Assembly (NCBI RefSeq): GCF_012274265.1
Contig: NZ_JAANYY010000002.1
Coordinates: 310,001-374,000 of the forward strand
Length of the DNA stretch: 64,000 nucleotides
Reading direction: 5' to 3'
Source of the DNA: Sphingopyxis microcysteis
GTDB lineage: Bacteria; Pseudomonadota; Alphaproteobacteria; Sphingomonadales; Sphingomonadaceae
Shown: piece after piece, positions 36,729 through 46,406 of the stretch
Layout of the letters: every line of letters starts with the position of its first letter
How positions within the stretch are numbered: position 1 is the first letter of the stretch
Translations under genes and position numbers: made by a program
Notes under the pieces: model-generated
Databases searched by the model: none
Seen by the model: the letters and a program-made list of their open reading frames with translations, nothing else
What the model was told of the DNA's origin: nothing

Positions 36729-37226
36729 TCAACGGATCTTGGCGCACCCCAATGCCGCGGCGTCGATCGCCGTCGCCGCGCCGCGCAGCCGATAGGTATC
36801 GGCGATCGCACCGCCGGTCGCCGTGCTGCTCGTGACGCTCATGCTGGGGGCCGATCGCATCGCGGCGATGATCGCGGCGTCCATCCGCGCGTCGCTGGCC
36901 CAGCCATGCGCGCCGTTGCCGGTCAGGATGAAGCGGCGGCTACCGATCGTCAGGCGCAGGTCGCGCCCCGGCGCGCGCGCCTTTGACAGGCGGATATAAA
37001 ATTGCCCGCGGATCCGCGATTTCGGCCAGTATCCGACGCTGGCATAGCCCTTGACCGTCGGCGTCCCGATCGTTGCCGAGGGTGCGGCCAGCGCGTAGCA
37101 GCGCGGCGTGGCGGGGTCGCGGAAGGCGCCCCAGCCGTCAAAAATGCCGAGCGCGGTCGGGGTGGCGGCAAGCGTCGTCGCCGGTAGCGCCGCCAATGTC
37201 GCGATAAGGAAAAGCCGGAGCCGCAT
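36729..37226 (-). CDS. Secreted protein, IalB-like
   Basis: This 165-residue protein has a Sec signal peptide (about 1-20, ending TTLAA). The mature region starts FDGWGAFRDPATPRCYALAAP and includes GYWPKSRIRGQFYIRLS and a late YRLRGAATAIDAAALGC, which loosely recalls invasion-associated-locus-B proteins. I keep that label tentative. It is divergent from dnaN; a 15-bp dyad (GCAAGC-ATG-GCTTGC, 37259-37273) lies between them. Confidence 0.6.
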   Translation of the reverse strand: MRLRLFLIATLAALPATTLAATPTALGIFDGWGAFRDPATPRCYALAAPSATIGTPTVKGYASVGYWPKSRIRGQFYIRLSKARAPGRDLRLTIGSRRFILTGNGAHGWASDARMDAAIIAAMRSAPSMSVTSSTATGGAIADTYRLRGAATAIDAAALGCAKIR

Positions 37227-37258
37227 CGCGCCTTCGTTCGCGCGATTGGGGATGCTTT

Positions 37259-37273
37259 GCAAGCATGGCTTGC
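37259..37273. promoter_or_regulatory. Dyad between IalB-like gene and dnaN
   Basis: GCAAGCATGGCTTGC has perfect 6-bp arms around ATG. It is 33 bp upstream of the IalB-like start and about 125 bp upstream of dnaN. It does not match a DnaA box. No assignment is made. Confidence 0.3.
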
Positions 37274-37398
37274 ACGTGCTGATGCGTGCGTTAAGGAAGG
37301 TGGGCATTTTCAGGGGCCGGGAATCGGGGCAGCGAATCGCCGCCGACGCCTTGTCCCTCAGGGACTTTTCCCGCGGAACACAGGGATGGCGGATTAGA

Positions 37399-38514
37399 AT
37401 GAAAGCGACGATCGAACGCGCGGTGTTGTTGAAGAGCCTTGGCCACGTCCAGTCGGTGGTCGAACGGCGCAATACCATTCCCATCCTGTCGAACGTCCTG
37501 ATCGAAGCCGACAGCACCGGCCAGCTGAAACTGATGGCGACCGACCTCGACCTGCAGGTTGTCGAAACGATCGCGGCCAAGGTCGAAACCGCGGGCACGA
37601 CCACCGTGTCGGCGCATACTTTATTCGAAATCGCGCGCAAGCTGCCCGAGGGTGCCGAGGTCAGCCTGGCCGCCGCCGAGGGCAAGATGCAGGTCAAGGC
37701 GGGCCGGTCGAACTTCAACCTGCCGACGCTGCCGCGCGACGATTTCCCGGTGATCGCCGAGGGCGACCTGCCGACCAATTTCGAGCTGCCGGTCGCCGAG
37801 CTGATCCAGATCATCGACAAGACGCGCTTTGCGATTTCGACCGAGGAAACGCGCTACTATCTGAACGGCATCTTCCTGCACGTCGCCGAGGATGCGTCCG
37901 GTCCGGTGCTGAAGGCCGCGGCGACCGACGGCCATCGCCTTGCGCGCTACACCGTCACGCGCCCCGATGGCGCGGCGTCGATGCCCGACGTCATCGTACC
38001 GCGCAAATGCGTCACCGAAATCCGCAAGCTGCTCGACGAAGCCGAAGGCAATGTCGAAATCAGCCTGTCGGCGTCGAAGGTGCGCTTCCAGCTTGGCAAT
38101 GCGATCCTGACCTCGAAGCTGATCGACGGGACCTTCCCCGATTACAGCCGCGTCATTCCGACTGCGAACGACAAGTTGCTCAAGGTCGATCCGAAGAGTC
38201 TCTATCAGGGCGTCGACCGCGTCTCGACGATCGCCAGCGAAAAGACGCGCGCGGTCAAGGTCGGACTCGACAAGGATCGCATCACGCTGTCGGTGACCAG
38301 CCCCGAAAACGGCACCGCGGCTGAAGAGGTCGCCGCCGCCTATGACAGCGACATGATGGAGATCGGCTTCAACGCCCGTTACCTCAGCGACATCCTGGGC
38401 CAGGTCGATGGCGACAGCGTCGAACTGCACCTCGCCGATGCGAACGCCCCGACGCTGATCCGCGAGAGCGAGAAGAGCCCGGCGCTTTATGTGCTGATGC
38501 CGATGCGGGTGTAA
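37399..38514 (+). CDS. dnaN: DNA polymerase III subunit beta (sliding clamp)
   Basis: This 371-residue protein is the ring-forming beta clamp that tethers DNA polymerase III and recruits many repair factors. Three clamp domains are visible (about 1-125, 130-250, 255-371), including KMQVKAGRSNFNLPTLP, FAISTEETRYYLNGIFL, and the C-terminal YVLMPMRV. The ATG at 37399 starts the family's MKATIERAVLLKSL; the open frame to 37108 is not used. dnaA and the origin are not adjacent. Confidence 0.97.
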   Translation: MKATIERAVLLKSLGHVQSVVERRNTIPILSNVLIEADSTGQLKLMATDLDLQVVETIAAKVETAGTTTVSAHTLFEIARKLPEGAEVSLAAAEGKMQVKAGRSNFNLPTLPRDDFPVIAEGDLPTNFELPVAELIQIIDKTRFAISTEETRYYLNGIFLHVAEDASGPVLKAAATDGHRLARYTVTRPDGAASMPDVIVPRKCVTEIRKLLDEAEGNVEISLSASKVRFQLGNAILTSKLIDGTFPDYSRVIPTANDKLLKVDPKSLYQGVDRVSTIASEKTRAVKVGLDKDRITLSVTSPENGTAAEEVAAAYDSDMMEIGFNARYLSDILGQVDGDSVELHLADANAPTLIRESEKSPALYVLMPMRV

Positions 38515-38519
38515 TCTGG

Positions 38520-38597
38520 CGTCGCCCCCGCGAAGGCGGGGGCCGTTATCGATGTAGCACGAGGCTTCCAGCGGCCCCCGCCTTCGCGGGGACGACG
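38520..38597. repeat. Palindromic element, CGTCGCCCCCG family
   Basis: Inverted arms of 26 nt (38520-38545 and 38572-38597, one mismatch) enclose 26 nt; total length is 78 nt, the same as the CGTCATCCCGG copies. It begins 5 nt after the dnaN stop and may stabilise or end that transcript. Confidence 0.88.
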
Positions 38598-38602
38598 GTC
38601 GC

Positions 38603-39946
38603 CTACCCCGCCTTCGCGACCCGCCAGATCACCCCGCCGGTGTCGTCGGCGACCAGCGCGCTGCCGTCCTTCGCGACCTTGACGTCGGCCGGACGACCGC
38701 GGGTGGTTTTGCCATCTTGGCCGAGAAACTGGTCGAGCAGGGTAACGGGCAGCGCATCGACGGGCTTGCCGTTGGCGCCGAATTTCACGAACACGACGCT
38801 GTAACCCGCGACCGGCTCGCGGTTCCATGACCCGTGCAGCGCGATCAGCGCGCCATTGGCCCAGCGCTCGCCGAGGTCGAGTCCTTCGGTAAAGGTCATG
38901 CCCAGCGGCGCGGTGTGCGCGCCGAGCCCATATTCGGGGCGCTTCACATATTGGCGGCGATCCTCGGCCTCGGGTTCGACGCGCGGGTCGACGAACCCGC
39001 CCCAATAATACCAGGGCCAGCCATAGAAATCGCCTTCGGTGACGTCGGTCAGATAGTCGGGGACGAGGTCGCTGCCGAGCATATCGCGTTCGTTGACGAC
39101 CGCCCACAGCCGCTCGCTGCCCGGATAGAAACCGAGCCCGACGGGATTTCGGATGCCCCCGGCAAAGGTGCGGACATATTTCTGTTCGGGCCGGACTTCG
39201 AGCACGCTGGCGCGGCGGAATTCGCGGTTCATGCCCGCCTCGCCGATATTGCTGTCAGCGCCGACGCCGACATAGAGCCAACCGTTGGGGGCGGCGACAA
39301 GGCTCTTTGTCCAGTGACGATTGGTGCCCTTGGCGGGCAGGTCGACGATCTTCGTGGGCTTCCCGCTCATCTTCGTTTCCCCCGCAACATAAGGGAAGGC
39401 GAGCAGCGCGTCGGTGTTGGCGACGTAGAGCGTCGTCCCAACCAGCGCCATGCCATAGGGCGAGTTGAGCCCGGTCAGATAGGCAGTCCGGACCTCGGCC
39501 TTGCCGTCGCCGTCGGCATCGCGGAGCAGGGTGATGCGGTTCGCCGACGGACGGCGGCTGGTGCCGCCCTTGGTCATCAGGCGGTTCATGATCTTGCCTT
39601 CGATCCCCGACGTGTCGCGCGGCGGGCTCTGCGATTCCGCGACGAGCACGTCGCCATTGGGCAGCACGAGCATCGTGCGCGGATGGTCGAGCCCTTCGGC
39701 AAAACGGGCGACCGCCAGCCCCTGCGCGGCGCGCGGCGCCTGCCCTGCGGGCCAGCTCGTCGCTTCGGGGACGTTGATCGTCGGGAATGTCTCGGTCTTT
39801 TGCGACGCCATCACCGGCACCCGGCCGCTGAGTTCGGCGGTCGAGAAGCGCGCCACGTCGGGCCGCGACATGATGTACAGCGTCACGCCGCCGACGATGA
39901 TCAGCAGCAGCAGGGCGAGGGCGACATATTTCAGGATCTTGCGCAT
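38603..39946 (-). CDS. Sorbosone dehydrogenase-like beta-propeller protein
   Basis: This 447-residue protein has an N-terminal transmembrane anchor (about 7-27) and a periplasmic six-bladed beta-propeller related to soluble PQQ glucose dehydrogenase and L-sorbosone dehydrogenase. Typical segments include FAEGLDHPRTMLVLPNGDVLVAES, LNSPYGMALVG, GIRNPVGLGFYPG and DDTGGVIWRV. Such proteins oxidise sugars with PQQ, but no PQQ synthesis or partner genes are nearby, so the cofactor and substrate are unproven. Confidence 0.85.
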   Translation of the reverse strand: MRKILKYVALALLLLIIVGGVTLYIMSRPDVARFSTAELSGRVPVMASQKTETFPTINVPEATSWPAGQAPRAAQGLAVARFAEGLDHPRTMLVLPNGDVLVAESQSPPRDTSGIEGKIMNRLMTKGGTSRRPSANRITLLRDADGDGKAEVRTAYLTGLNSPYGMALVGTTLYVANTDALLAFPYVAGETKMSGKPTKIVDLPAKGTNRHWTKSLVAAPNGWLYVGVGADSNIGEAGMNREFRRASVLEVRPEQKYVRTFAGGIRNPVGLGFYPGSERLWAVVNERDMLGSDLVPDYLTDVTEGDFYGWPWYYWGGFVDPRVEPEAEDRRQYVKRPEYGLGAHTAPLGMTFTEGLDLGERWANGALIALHGSWNREPVAGYSVVFVKFGANGKPVDALPVTLLDQFLGQDGKTTRGRPADVKVAKDGSALVADDTGGVIWRVAKAG

Positions 39947-40129
39947 CGCGCTTATCTACACGGCTGATGCGCGGCGGCAAAGGGTTGAAACATCGGCGGC
40001 GCGGCGACGAACGCGGTTAACAGCGGAGCGATCGCGATTAACCTTACCCGAATCTTCATCATGGTTGGGAACGGCGCGGTGAGGGGCGCGGTTTAGGAGG
40101 GGCGCTCCAAGGCAACGGACGGGGACTCC

Positions 40130-40345
40130 ATGCATCTGCCTGCACCATTTCTGTCCGATCGCGCCGCGGTCGAGGACGCCCATGCGCTGATCCGCATGCA
40201 CGGCGAAGAGGCCGGCTTCGCCGCCGCCGCGCGTGCCGAGCAATATCGCGTGCTGGGCAATCACGTCCATTTCGCGCGCTGGCGGCAGATCGAACGGCTG
40301 ATCACCTATCTGGCAGCCGAGGATGTTCTCGACACGGTGCATTGA
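40130..40345 (+). CDS. Small conserved-looking protein of unknown function
   Basis: This 71-residue protein is soluble and helix-rich (AAVEDAHALIRMHGEEAGFAAA, then RWRQIERLITYLAAEDVLDTVH). Family conservation is guessed from its layout; I cannot name a domain. The start at 40130 has GGGGAC a few bases upstream. Codon use matches neighbours and there is no competing frame. Confidence 0.6.
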   Translation: MHLPAPFLSDRAAVEDAHALIRMHGEEAGFAAAARAEQYRVLGNHVHFARWRQIERLITYLAAEDVLDTVH

Positions 40346-40389
40346 GCGCGTGATCGTCTGAGTTAACCAGCACCATCTTTGACCAGTAC

Positions 40390-40467
40390 CGTCATCCCGG
40401 CGAAGGCCGGGATCCCGCCCTTGCACCGTCACGCACGGGTGAGATCCCGGCCTTCGCCGGGATGACG
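40390..40467. repeat. Palindromic element, CGTCATCCCGG family
   Basis: Perfect 25-nt inverted arms (40390-40414 and 40443-40467) enclose 28 nt; total length is 78 nt. It lies between the small protein gene and the convergent argC end. Confidence 0.9.
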
Positions 40468-40474
40468 CGTTGGG

Positions 40475-41401
40475 TTAAATCCGCAGGCCCGCCGTCTCCG
40501 GCAGCCCCGCCATGATGTTGAGATTCTGGACACAGGCGCCGCTCGCGCCCTTGCCCAGATTGTCGAGCCGCGCGACGAGGCGCGCCTGAGTGGCGTCGGC
40601 GTTGCCGAACACGAACAGCGCGATCCGGTCGTCGCCCGCGTCGGAGGCGCGGAGCAGCATCTCGCCGTCGGTCGGCGCTTCACCCATGACGACCACCGGG
40701 CTCGCTCCGTAAAATTCGGCGAGCGCCGTGCGCAAGGCGTCGGGCGACGCGGCACCGGGCATCACGCCGAGCGGCAGCGGAACCTCGACCACCATCCCGC
40801 GATGCGCGGGGATCACTGCGGGCGAAAAGAGCGGGCCGATCGCGAGTCCGCACTGCGCCTGCATCTCGGGCACATGCTTGTGGCCGAGCGTCAGCGCATA
40901 TCCGCGCCAAGCGATGTCGCTGTCCGCTTCGAAGCGTTCGATCAGCGCCTTGCCGCCGCCCGAATAGCCGCTGACCGCGTGGCAGATATAGGGCCAGTCG
41001 GCAGGGAGCAGGCCCGCGCGCACGAGCGGTGCGACGAGCGCAATGAAACCGGTCGAATAACAGCCGGGGTTCGACACGCGCGCGGCGTCGGCGACCGCGT
41101 CATGTCCGCTGACCTCGGGAAAGCCATAGACCCAGCCGGGCGCGACCCGGTGCGCGGTCGACGCGTCGATGACGCGGGTGCGATCATTGGCGATCATCGC
41201 CACGGCTTCGCGCGCCGCATCGTCGGGAAGGCAGAGGATGACGAAATCGGCGTCGTTCAACGCTTCGCGCCGAGCATCGGCATCCTTGCGGCGCGCCTCG
41301 TCCAGCGTCAGCAACGAAAATTCGCTCCGTCCGCCAAGCCGCTCAGCGATTTCGAGGCCCGTCGTTCCCGCCGCGCCGTCGATGAAAACCGTCTTTGTCA
41401 T
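40475..41401 (-). CDS. argC: N-acetyl-gamma-glutamyl-phosphate reductase (type 2)
   Basis: This 308-residue NADPH enzyme reduces N-acetylglutamyl phosphate to the semialdehyde in arginine synthesis. The nucleotide-binding GAAGTTGLEIAE (9-20) and the catalytic C114 in VSNPGCYSTGFI are present. Length identifies the shorter type 2 (ArgC2) form. It starts 3 nt after the NlpC/P60 gene stop, so it belongs to the M17-NlpC-argC operon rather than an arginine cluster. Confidence 0.93.
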   Translation of the reverse strand: MTKTVFIDGAAGTTGLEIAERLGGRSEFSLLTLDEARRKDADARREALNDADFVILCLPDDAAREAVAMIANDRTRVIDASTAHRVAPGWVYGFPEVSGHDAVADAARVSNPGCYSTGFIALVAPLVRAGLLPADWPYICHAVSGYSGGGKALIERFEADSDIAWRGYALTLGHKHVPEMQAQCGLAIGPLFSPAVIPAHRGMVVEVPLPLGVMPGAASPDALRTALAEFYGASPVVVMGEAPTDGEMLLRASDAGDDRIALFVFGNADATQARLVARLDNLGKGASGACVQNLNIMAGLPETAGLRI

Positions 41402-41404
41402 ATC

Positions 41405-42367
41405 TTATCGCAGTCGTTTATATCCGCTCACCGGCGGATCATGATCCTTGGCAGCCGATCGCGCGATGACGTCGGCCAGCGGTTCCGCTTTCACCGCCAT
41501 CCATCGTCGGCTGGCATGGATGATGTTGCGCTCGTCGGCCATGATGCCGACATGGCCGGGGAAAAAGACGAGGTCGCCGCGCGCGAGCGCCGCCGGGTCG
41601 ACATCCTTGTCCGCGCCGAGCGATGCGAGCTGCAGGTCGCTGTCGCGCGGCAACTGGACTCCCGCGGCAGCCCAGCTCAGCTGGACGAGGCCCGAACAGT
41701 CGATGCCCTTCGACGTGCGGCCGCCCCACAGATAGGGCGTGCCGATCAGTTCCTCGGCGCGTCCGGCGGGGTCGCGGTCTTCGGCGCCAACCTCGACCAG
41801 CGCGGCCAGCGGCAAATAACCGTGCGCGGTCGCCAGCCATTCGCCCTCGATCTCGCCCATCACCAGCGCGCCGCGCGGCAGGACGGCGGGGCCGCCGCTC
41901 GCAGCATCGGGAGCGCTGTGCAGGATCGCCTCGATCATCTCGACGCGGTGCGTCGGCGCGATCGGCGCGGCAAGCGCGTCGGCCGACAGATAGCCGACAT
42001 AATGGTCGGCAAGGCAATATCCCCACGCCCAGCCGCCGGTGAGGTCGAGCAGCGCAAAACCTTCGCCGAACAGCAGCTCGCTCGTCTGGTCGGCACCCAG
42101 CGACGGCGATCCGCGCAGCACCGCGGCGGGCAGCACGCCGCTGCGCATCATCGGCGCGGCATAATGCGGGGCGAAATGCTGGCCCGCGACCGCGATGTCG
42201 GCGAGGTCGGGGCGGATCGCGACGATGCGCGGGTCATAGGCCTGCGATGTGCCGGTCAGGCCAAAGCGATCGCGACCTGCGCCCACGGCGCCGGGGCGCC
42301 CCATGCGGACGCGATTTGCCGCTGAATTGTCGCCGCTTTGACCTGTCACTTGCCGTCCTGTTGTCAT
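41405..42367 (-). CDS. NlpC/P60 family cysteine peptidase
   Basis: This 320-residue protein has an SH3-like region in the middle (about 75-195) and a C-terminal NlpC/P60 domain, which cleaves peptidoglycan stem peptides. The catalytic cysteine is C224 in GIDCSGLV; the histidines are in GHVGIM and NIIHAS. No signal peptide is evident. The first 45 residues look unstructured, and a start at 42304 (MGRPGAV) is possible. It sits between the M17 peptidase and argC in a close operon. Confidence 0.85.
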   Translation of the reverse strand: MTTGRQVTGQSGDNSAANRVRMGRPGAVGAGRDRFGLTGTSQAYDPRIVAIRPDLADIAVAGQHFAPHYAAPMMRSGVLPAAVLRGSPSLGADQTSELLFGEGFALLDLTGGWAWGYCLADHYVGYLSADALAAPIAPTHRVEMIEAILHSAPDAASGGPAVLPRGALVMGEIEGEWLATAHGYLPLAALVEVGAEDRDPAGRAEELIGTPYLWGGRTSKGIDCSGLVQLSWAAAGVQLPRDSDLQLASLGADKDVDPAALARGDLVFFPGHVGIMADERNIIHASRRWMAVKAEPLADVIARSAAKDHDPPVSGYKRLR

Positions 42368-42434
42368 CCGACGTCCGCCGGGCGCGGACAGTCGCGCGCC
42401 ATTAGACCAGCCGGGGTCCGCATATCAAGAATGT

Positions 42435-43838
42435 TCAACCCCTGCCGCGCCGGTCGTATCGCGCCTGCAGCATGGCCCATGCGGCGCGCAGCCCCAGCGC
42501 GGCGCCGCCCTTGGGTCGTCCGGGCTTGGCCGACGGGCGCCAGGCAAAGGTGTCGAGATGCGCCCATAGCGCGCCTTCGGGAACAAAGCGTTTGAGGAAC
42601 AGCGCCGCGGTGATCGTTCCCGCAAAGGCCGAGCTGCCGGCATTGCCAAGGTCGGCGACGTCGGTTTCGAGGAGCTCGGCATAGCCGTCCCATAGCGGCA
42701 TCCGCCACAACGGGTCGTCGCGGTCGGTACCGGCGGCCAGCATCGCCTCGGCCAGCGCGTCATCATTGGCGAACAGCGGCGGGAGGTCCGGGCCGAGCGC
42801 GACGCGCGCGGCCCCGGTCAGCGTCGCGAAATCGATGATCAGCTCGGGCTTGTCCTCGCCCGCCTTCGCCAGCGCGTCGCCCAGCACCAATCGGCCCTCG
42901 GCATCGGTGTTGCCGATCTCGACCGTCAGGCCAAGACGGCTCTTCAGCACGTCACCGGGACGGAAGGCGTCGGCGGAGATCGCATTTTCTGCCGCGGCGA
43001 CCAGACAGTGCAGCCGCACGGGCAGCCCGCTCGCCATCACCAGCTCGGCGAGCGCCAGCACATGTGCGGCGCCGCCCATGTCCTTTTTCATCAGCCGCAT
43101 GCCCGACGCCGGTTTGATGTCGAGCCCGCCGCTGTCGAAACTGATCCCCTTGCCGACCAACGCGATGCGCGGGTCGCCGTCCTTGCCCCATTCGATCTCG
43201 ATCAGCCGCGGAGCATGGTGCTTGGCGGCCGCGCGTCCGACCGCGTGGATCATCGGATAGCCCTGTTCCAGCGCCTCGCCCTTGGTGACGGTCAGCTTGC
43301 CGCCATGCGCCTTGGCGATCCGTTCGGCGGCCTTTTCGATCGCGGCGGGCCCCATATCGGCGGCGGGGGTGTTCACCATGTCGCGAACCAGCGCGACCGC
43401 CCGCATTTCGGCCACCATCGGTGCGATCGCGCCGACATCGCTGGTCAGCAGCACGCGCGGCCCCTTGCTCTCGACCTTCGTGCGATAGGTGTCGAAACGA
43501 TATTGCGCGCTCATCCACCCGAACAGCGCCTTGCCGGGTTGCTGATCTTCGAGCCGATAGCGCCCGGCGGGCAGGATCTGGCCCAGTTTGGCAAGGCACC
43601 ACGCCGACAGGCTGTCGACCTTGGCGACGGTGGTGACGACCGCCCAATTGTCGGGGTCGTCACCCGGCAGGATCGCGTGGACATAGGGGTCGGGCTTGAA
43701 GCCGACTGCGGCAAGGTGCGCGCGTTCGCGGGCGCTGCGGCTCTTGAGCCATTCGTCATAGCGCTTTTTGTCGACAAGATGGATCGTGCGCGCGTCCTGC
43801 CCCTTGTCGGGCTGGATCAGGTCGGAATAGTCGGTCAT
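42435..43838 (-). CDS. M17 leucyl aminopeptidase family protein
   Basis: This 467-residue cytosolic metallopeptidase removes N-terminal amino acids from peptides. The M17 signature NTDAEGRL is present (about 313-320), preceded by the metal-binding GKGISFDSGGLDIKP. It is slightly shorter than E. coli PepA and lacks its extended N-domain. With the NlpC/P60 gene downstream it may process cell-wall peptides, a common pairing in alphaproteobacteria. It is divergent from the lipoprotein at 43894 by 55 nt. Confidence 0.92.
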   Translation of the reverse strand: MTDYSDLIQPDKGQDARTIHLVDKKRYDEWLKSRSARERAHLAAVGFKPDPYVHAILPGDDPDNWAVVTTVAKVDSLSAWCLAKLGQILPAGRYRLEDQQPGKALFGWMSAQYRFDTYRTKVESKGPRVLLTSDVGAIAPMVAEMRAVALVRDMVNTPAADMGPAAIEKAAERIAKAHGGKLTVTKGEALEQGYPMIHAVGRAAAKHHAPRLIEIEWGKDGDPRIALVGKGISFDSGGLDIKPASGMRLMKKDMGGAAHVLALAELVMASGLPVRLHCLVAAAENAISADAFRPGDVLKSRLGLTVEIGNTDAEGRLVLGDALAKAGEDKPELIIDFATLTGAARVALGPDLPPLFANDDALAEAMLAAGTDRDDPLWRMPLWDGYAELLETDVADLGNAGSSAFAGTITAALFLKRFVPEGALWAHLDTFAWRPSAKPGRPKGGAALGLRAAWAMLQARYDRRGRG

Positions 43839-43893
43839 GCCGACGGTGCTAGGCCGCTGGGGATATTTTGTCGATTCCCGGCGTTATGCTGTC

Positions 43894-44727
43894 ATGACGA
43901 CAGAAATTCGGCCCCGTTCCGCCCTGCTGCTCCTGACCGGTGCGGCGCTGCTTGCCGCCTGTGCCGAGGATCCGCCGACGCCCGCCGAGCAGGCGGCCGC
44001 GGCTGCGGTTCCCGGCGCGCCGCCTGACGGGGTCGCTGACGTGGAGGCGAAAAACGCGGCAGCGTCGAACGTGAGGGAAAGCAATGACCTGATCGAGTTT
44101 GCTTATGCCTATCCGCGCGAGGCCGCGACGATTCCGGGTCTCGCCTTGTGGCTGGACAATGACCGCGCGACGAGGCGCGATGCGCTGATCGCGGCGGCGG
44201 GGCGCGACAAGGCCGCGGCGGAGAAAGCCGGCTTTCCCTATCGCAAGCATAGCCATTTGCAAACATGGCAACGTGTGTCGAACACACCGCGCTTCCTGAG
44301 CCTGTCGGCGGAAATCCAGACCTATACCGGCGGCGCCCATGGCATGACCAGCTTTGCGACGTTGCTGTGGGATCGCAATCGCGCCAAGCGGCTGCAACCG
44401 CTCGACCTGTTCACCAGCGGCGAGGCGTTCGATGCCGCGATCCGCGAGCCTTTCTGCGCAGCGATCAAACGCGCCAAGGCAGCGAAGGGCATCGTCCGCG
44501 AAGAGGCGCCCGACAGCCCGTTCGCGGGCTGCCCCCCGGCATCGGCGCAGACGGTGTGGATCGGATCGTCCGACGGACGTTATCTCGACCGCATGACGAT
44601 CGCGATCGCCCCCTATGAAATCGGTCCCTTTGCCGAGGGCAGTTACCGGGTCAACGTGCCAATGACCGGCGCGGTGGTCGCGGCGGCGAAGGACGAGTTC
44701 AAGCGCGACCTGCTCCCCATCAACTGA
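43894..44727 (+). CDS. DUF4163/DUF3298 (RsiV-type) lipoprotein
   Basis: This 277-residue protein has a lipoprotein signal ending LAAC (C20) and a mature DUF4163/DUF3298 region, as in RsiV and PdaC-type proteins. The YTGGAHGMT motif and the C-terminal FAEGSYRVNVPMTG segment are typical. RsiV binds lysozyme to release a sigma factor; no sigma factor gene is nearby here, so a peptidoglycan-binding role is only suggested. The ATG at 43894 gives the lipoprotein signal; the frame from 43837 is not used. Confidence 0.82.
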   Translation: MTTEIRPRSALLLLTGAALLAACAEDPPTPAEQAAAAAVPGAPPDGVADVEAKNAAASNVRESNDLIEFAYAYPREAATIPGLALWLDNDRATRRDALIAAAGRDKAAAEKAGFPYRKHSHLQTWQRVSNTPRFLSLSAEIQTYTGGAHGMTSFATLLWDRNRAKRLQPLDLFTSGEAFDAAIREPFCAAIKRAKAAKGIVREEAPDSPFAGCPPASAQTVWIGSSDGRYLDRMTIAIAPYEIGPFAEGSYRVNVPMTGAVVAAAKDEFKRDLLPIN

Positions 44728-44761
44728 GGCGGCCGCACGCCCCGCGCTGCATCGCCAAACG

Positions 44762-46303
44762 CTATTCGGCGGCTTCGAGTTCGTTCGCAGCGGCTGCCGC
44801 TTCGCGCGCGTTGGCAAAGGTCAGCACGCCGTCGTCGATCGCTCCGCTGCGCATGTCGATCCGGTCCTGCACATAATTTTGGCTGAGCCGCCAGGGCAGC
44901 GCCACCGTGCTCTTGGGCATGATGTGCAGCGAACGCTGGATATAGCCCGACGAGAAGTCGAAGACATTCTCTTCCTCCAGGCTCGCCGGATCGGCGAGCG
45001 CGGGGGTTGCGACCGTCGTCCCGGTGGCCTGCATATGGTTGAGCACGCGGCAGACATATTCCGACACGATGTCGGCGCGCAGCGTCCAGCTGGCGTTGAG
45101 ATAGCCGAACACCGCCGAGAAGTTCGGCACGTTCGAAAACATGCACGCCTTGTAATAGAAATGATCGTGCCAGTTGACGGTTTCACCGTCGACGCGCACC
45201 GGAATCTTGCCCGCGACGGCCAGCTTCAGCCCCGTCGCGGTGACGATGATGTCGGCGTCCAGATGCTTGCCCGATTTCAGCTGGATGCCCGTCGCGTCAA
45301 AGCGTTCGATGTGGTCGGTGACGACCGACGCCTTGTCGGCCTTCATCGCCTCAAAGAAATCGGCATCGGGGACGAGGCACAGCCGTTGATCCCACGGGTT
45401 ATAGGGCGGGGTAAACGCCTTGGCATCATAGCGGTCGCCGAGGCTCGCCTTCAGCTTGTTGGTCAGGAATTCCTTGACCTTTTCGGGCTTTTCTCGCGCA
45501 CGCCGAAAGGCGATGTCCTGCAGGCGGACATTCTTGAAGCGGGTGATCTTGTACGCCAGCTCCTCGGGCAGGAATTTACGCAGGAAATTTGCAAGCCCGT
45601 CCTTTGCCGGGCGAATGAAATACCAGGTCGGGGTGCGTTGCAGCATCGTCACATGCGCGGCCTTGTCGGCCATCGACGGGACGATCGTGACCGCGGTCGC
45701 GCCCGATCCGATCACCACCACCTTCTTGCCCGCATAGTCCAGATTTTCGGGCCAGAACTGCGGATGGATGATCTGCCCCTGGAAATCCTCGCGCCCGGTG
45801 AAATTGGCGTCGAACGGTTCGTCATAGTCGTAATAGCCCGCGCCGAGGTACAGCCAGCGCGCGGTGGTGGTCGATGTCCCGCCCGCGGCGTCCTCCAGCG
45901 TCACCGTCCAGCGCGCGGCCGTGCTGTCCCAATCGGCCCCGACGACCTTGCGGTCGAAACGGATGCGCTCGCGGATATGGCGTTCGTCGACGATGCGGTT
46001 CAGATATTCCAGGATCGACGGACCGTCGGCGATCGATTTTTCATGCTTCCAGGGTTCAAACACGAACCCCAGCGTATGCATGTCGCTGTCCGACCGGATG
46101 CCGGGATAGCGGAACAGGTCCCAGGTGCCGCCCAGATTGGCGCGACGCTCGACCAGGGCAAAGCTGCGATCGGGGCAATGCATCTGCAAATGCACCGCCA
46201 TGCCGATGCCCGAGATGCCCGCGCCGACGATCAGCACATCCTGATCGACCGGTGCAGCGTTCGCGTTCGCGGGGCGTTCCATCGTCGCCGTGCCTGCCAT
46301 CAT
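44762..46303 (-). CDS. Flavin-containing monooxygenase (Baeyer-Villiger-type)
   Basis: This 513-residue cytosolic enzyme has the FAD-binding GAGISG (27-32), a second GSGATA nucleotide-binding site near 194-199, and the fingerprint FQGQIIHPQFWP (F-x-G-x3-H-x3-W) around 173-184 that marks Baeyer-Villiger monooxygenases. These insert one oxygen next to a ketone using NADPH. The substrate is unknown. It is divergent from the Nudix-DUF47 gene, across a region holding the PHO box, with which it may share space but not function. Confidence 0.92.
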   Translation of the reverse strand: MMAGTATMERPANANAAPVDQDVLIVGAGISGIGMAVHLQMHCPDRSFALVERRANLGGTWDLFRYPGIRSDSDMHTLGFVFEPWKHEKSIADGPSILEYLNRIVDERHIRERIRFDRKVVGADWDSTAARWTVTLEDAAGGTSTTTARWLYLGAGYYDYDEPFDANFTGREDFQGQIIHPQFWPENLDYAGKKVVVIGSGATAVTIVPSMADKAAHVTMLQRTPTWYFIRPAKDGLANFLRKFLPEELAYKITRFKNVRLQDIAFRRAREKPEKVKEFLTNKLKASLGDRYDAKAFTPPYNPWDQRLCLVPDADFFEAMKADKASVVTDHIERFDATGIQLKSGKHLDADIIVTATGLKLAVAGKIPVRVDGETVNWHDHFYYKACMFSNVPNFSAVFGYLNASWTLRADIVSEYVCRVLNHMQATGTTVATPALADPASLEEENVFDFSSGYIQRSLHIMPKSTVALPWRLSQNYVQDRIDMRSGAIDDGVLTFANAREAAAAANELEAAE

Positions 46304-46406
46304 CCTGTCTCCCGACTATGTTTGAAGGCAGATTACGCACCGCGTTGCATTTTGCAATCGAATTGACGTTTACGGAAAGCAGCGAGGCGGTGAAGCCCGC
46401 TTGTCG

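Noticed and set aside
39947..40129. CtrA binding site from TTAAC segments
   Set aside because: The two TTAA halves are 17 nt apart, not the 7 nt required.
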